Assembly (NCBI GenBank): GCA_018814505.1
Contig: JAHIZQ010000267.1
Location: 1-5,579 of the forward strand
Reading direction: 5' to 3'
Source of the DNA: Candidatus Omnitrophota bacterium
GTDB lineage: Bacteria > Omnitrophota > Gorgyraeia > Tantalellales > Tantalellaceae
DNA length: 5,579 nucleotides
Notes under the pieces: model-generated
What the model saw: only the letters and a program-made list of their open reading frames with translations
The model's database searches: none
Told to the model about the DNA's origin: nothing
Shown: piece after piece, positions 5,474 through 5,579 of the stretch
How the letters are laid out: the number at the start of each line of letters is the position of its first letter
Position numbering within the stretch: the stretch's first letter is position 1
Translations under genes and position numbers: made by a program

Positions 5474-5579
5474 TTAAAGCGCGAGTTTTGCTATATCCAT
5501 TGCACTATTTGGTTTAGCTAACTCCGCCATACTACTACTCATTTGTTTCAACGTTTCTTTTGAATTAAACAATTTCTCG
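5474..5579 (-). CDS. C-terminal fragment of an unidentified protein (possibly GT28/MurG-like glycosyltransferase), cut by the window edge
   Basis: An open frame enters from the right edge and ends at TAA (complement 5474-5476), giving 34 residues ending in MAELAKPNSAMDIAKLAL. The mixed polar/helical sequence and the KPN-SA-x-DIAKL ending resemble the last helix of MurG, MGDG-synthase or processive diacylglycerol glycosyltransferases. The match is short and made by eye, so the assignment is tentative. It stands 47 bp before the acyltransferase with no terminator between, consistent with the same operon. A glycolipid-forming enzyme here would suit the acyltransferase that follows. Confidence 0.6.
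   Translation of the reverse strand, partial: EKLFNSKETLKQMSSSMAELAKPNSAMDIAKLAL

Overview
The window is an AT-rich piece of bacterial chromosome in which every supported gene lies on the minus strand, so transcription runs from the right edge towards the left. An LpxL/HtrB-type acyltransferase, a BamE/SmpA-like segment and a GspB/PilP-like segment point to a Gram-negative (diderm) bacterium. The B12-salvage genes under a cobalamin riboswitch would suit an anaerobe. The overall style recalls uncultivated diderm lineages such as Omnitrophota, but that is an impression and not proven by this sequence.

Right part (about 5579 to 1847), an envelope-related operon in transcription order: the last 34 codons of an unidentified gene, possibly a MurG/MGDG-synthase-type glycosyltransferase; an LpxL/HtrB-type acyltransferase; a family 2 glycosyltransferase resembling dolichyl/polyprenyl-phosphate sugar synthases; a DUF368 (PopT-type) polyprenyl-phosphate translocase; and a multidomain membrane-anchored protein. 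The acyltransferase and glycosyltransferase overlap by 13 bp. The glycosyltransferase and DUF368 genes share an ATGA overlap. Together they suggest lipid acylation and lipid-carrier-linked sugar chemistry at the inner membrane.

The last gene of that operon appears to begin upstream of its first conventional start codon. A strong Shine-Dalgarno sequence sits six bases before an ATT codon, and the extra 18 codons encode a recognisable zinc-ribbon-like motif. The resulting order is zinc ribbon, membrane helix, TPR-like helices, GspB/PilP-like segment, coiled coil and BamE/SmpA-like segment. I do not recognise this combination as a named protein.

Left part (about 1792 to 227), a separate B12-controlled unit: a sigma70-type promoter, a cobalamin riboswitch with a canonical B12 box, an intrinsic terminator, a perfect 14-bp palindrome, then cobC-like (alpha-ribazole phosphatase) and cobU (cobinamide kinase/guanylyltransferase). 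The two enzymes act in the nucleotide-loop assembly and salvage part of cobalamin synthesis, so repression by B12 makes sense.

Left edge (1 to 226): no convincing gene. It holds a GC-rich, long imperfect hairpin of repeat-element character and a short run of degenerate 15-bp repeats that reaches into the 3' end of cobU.
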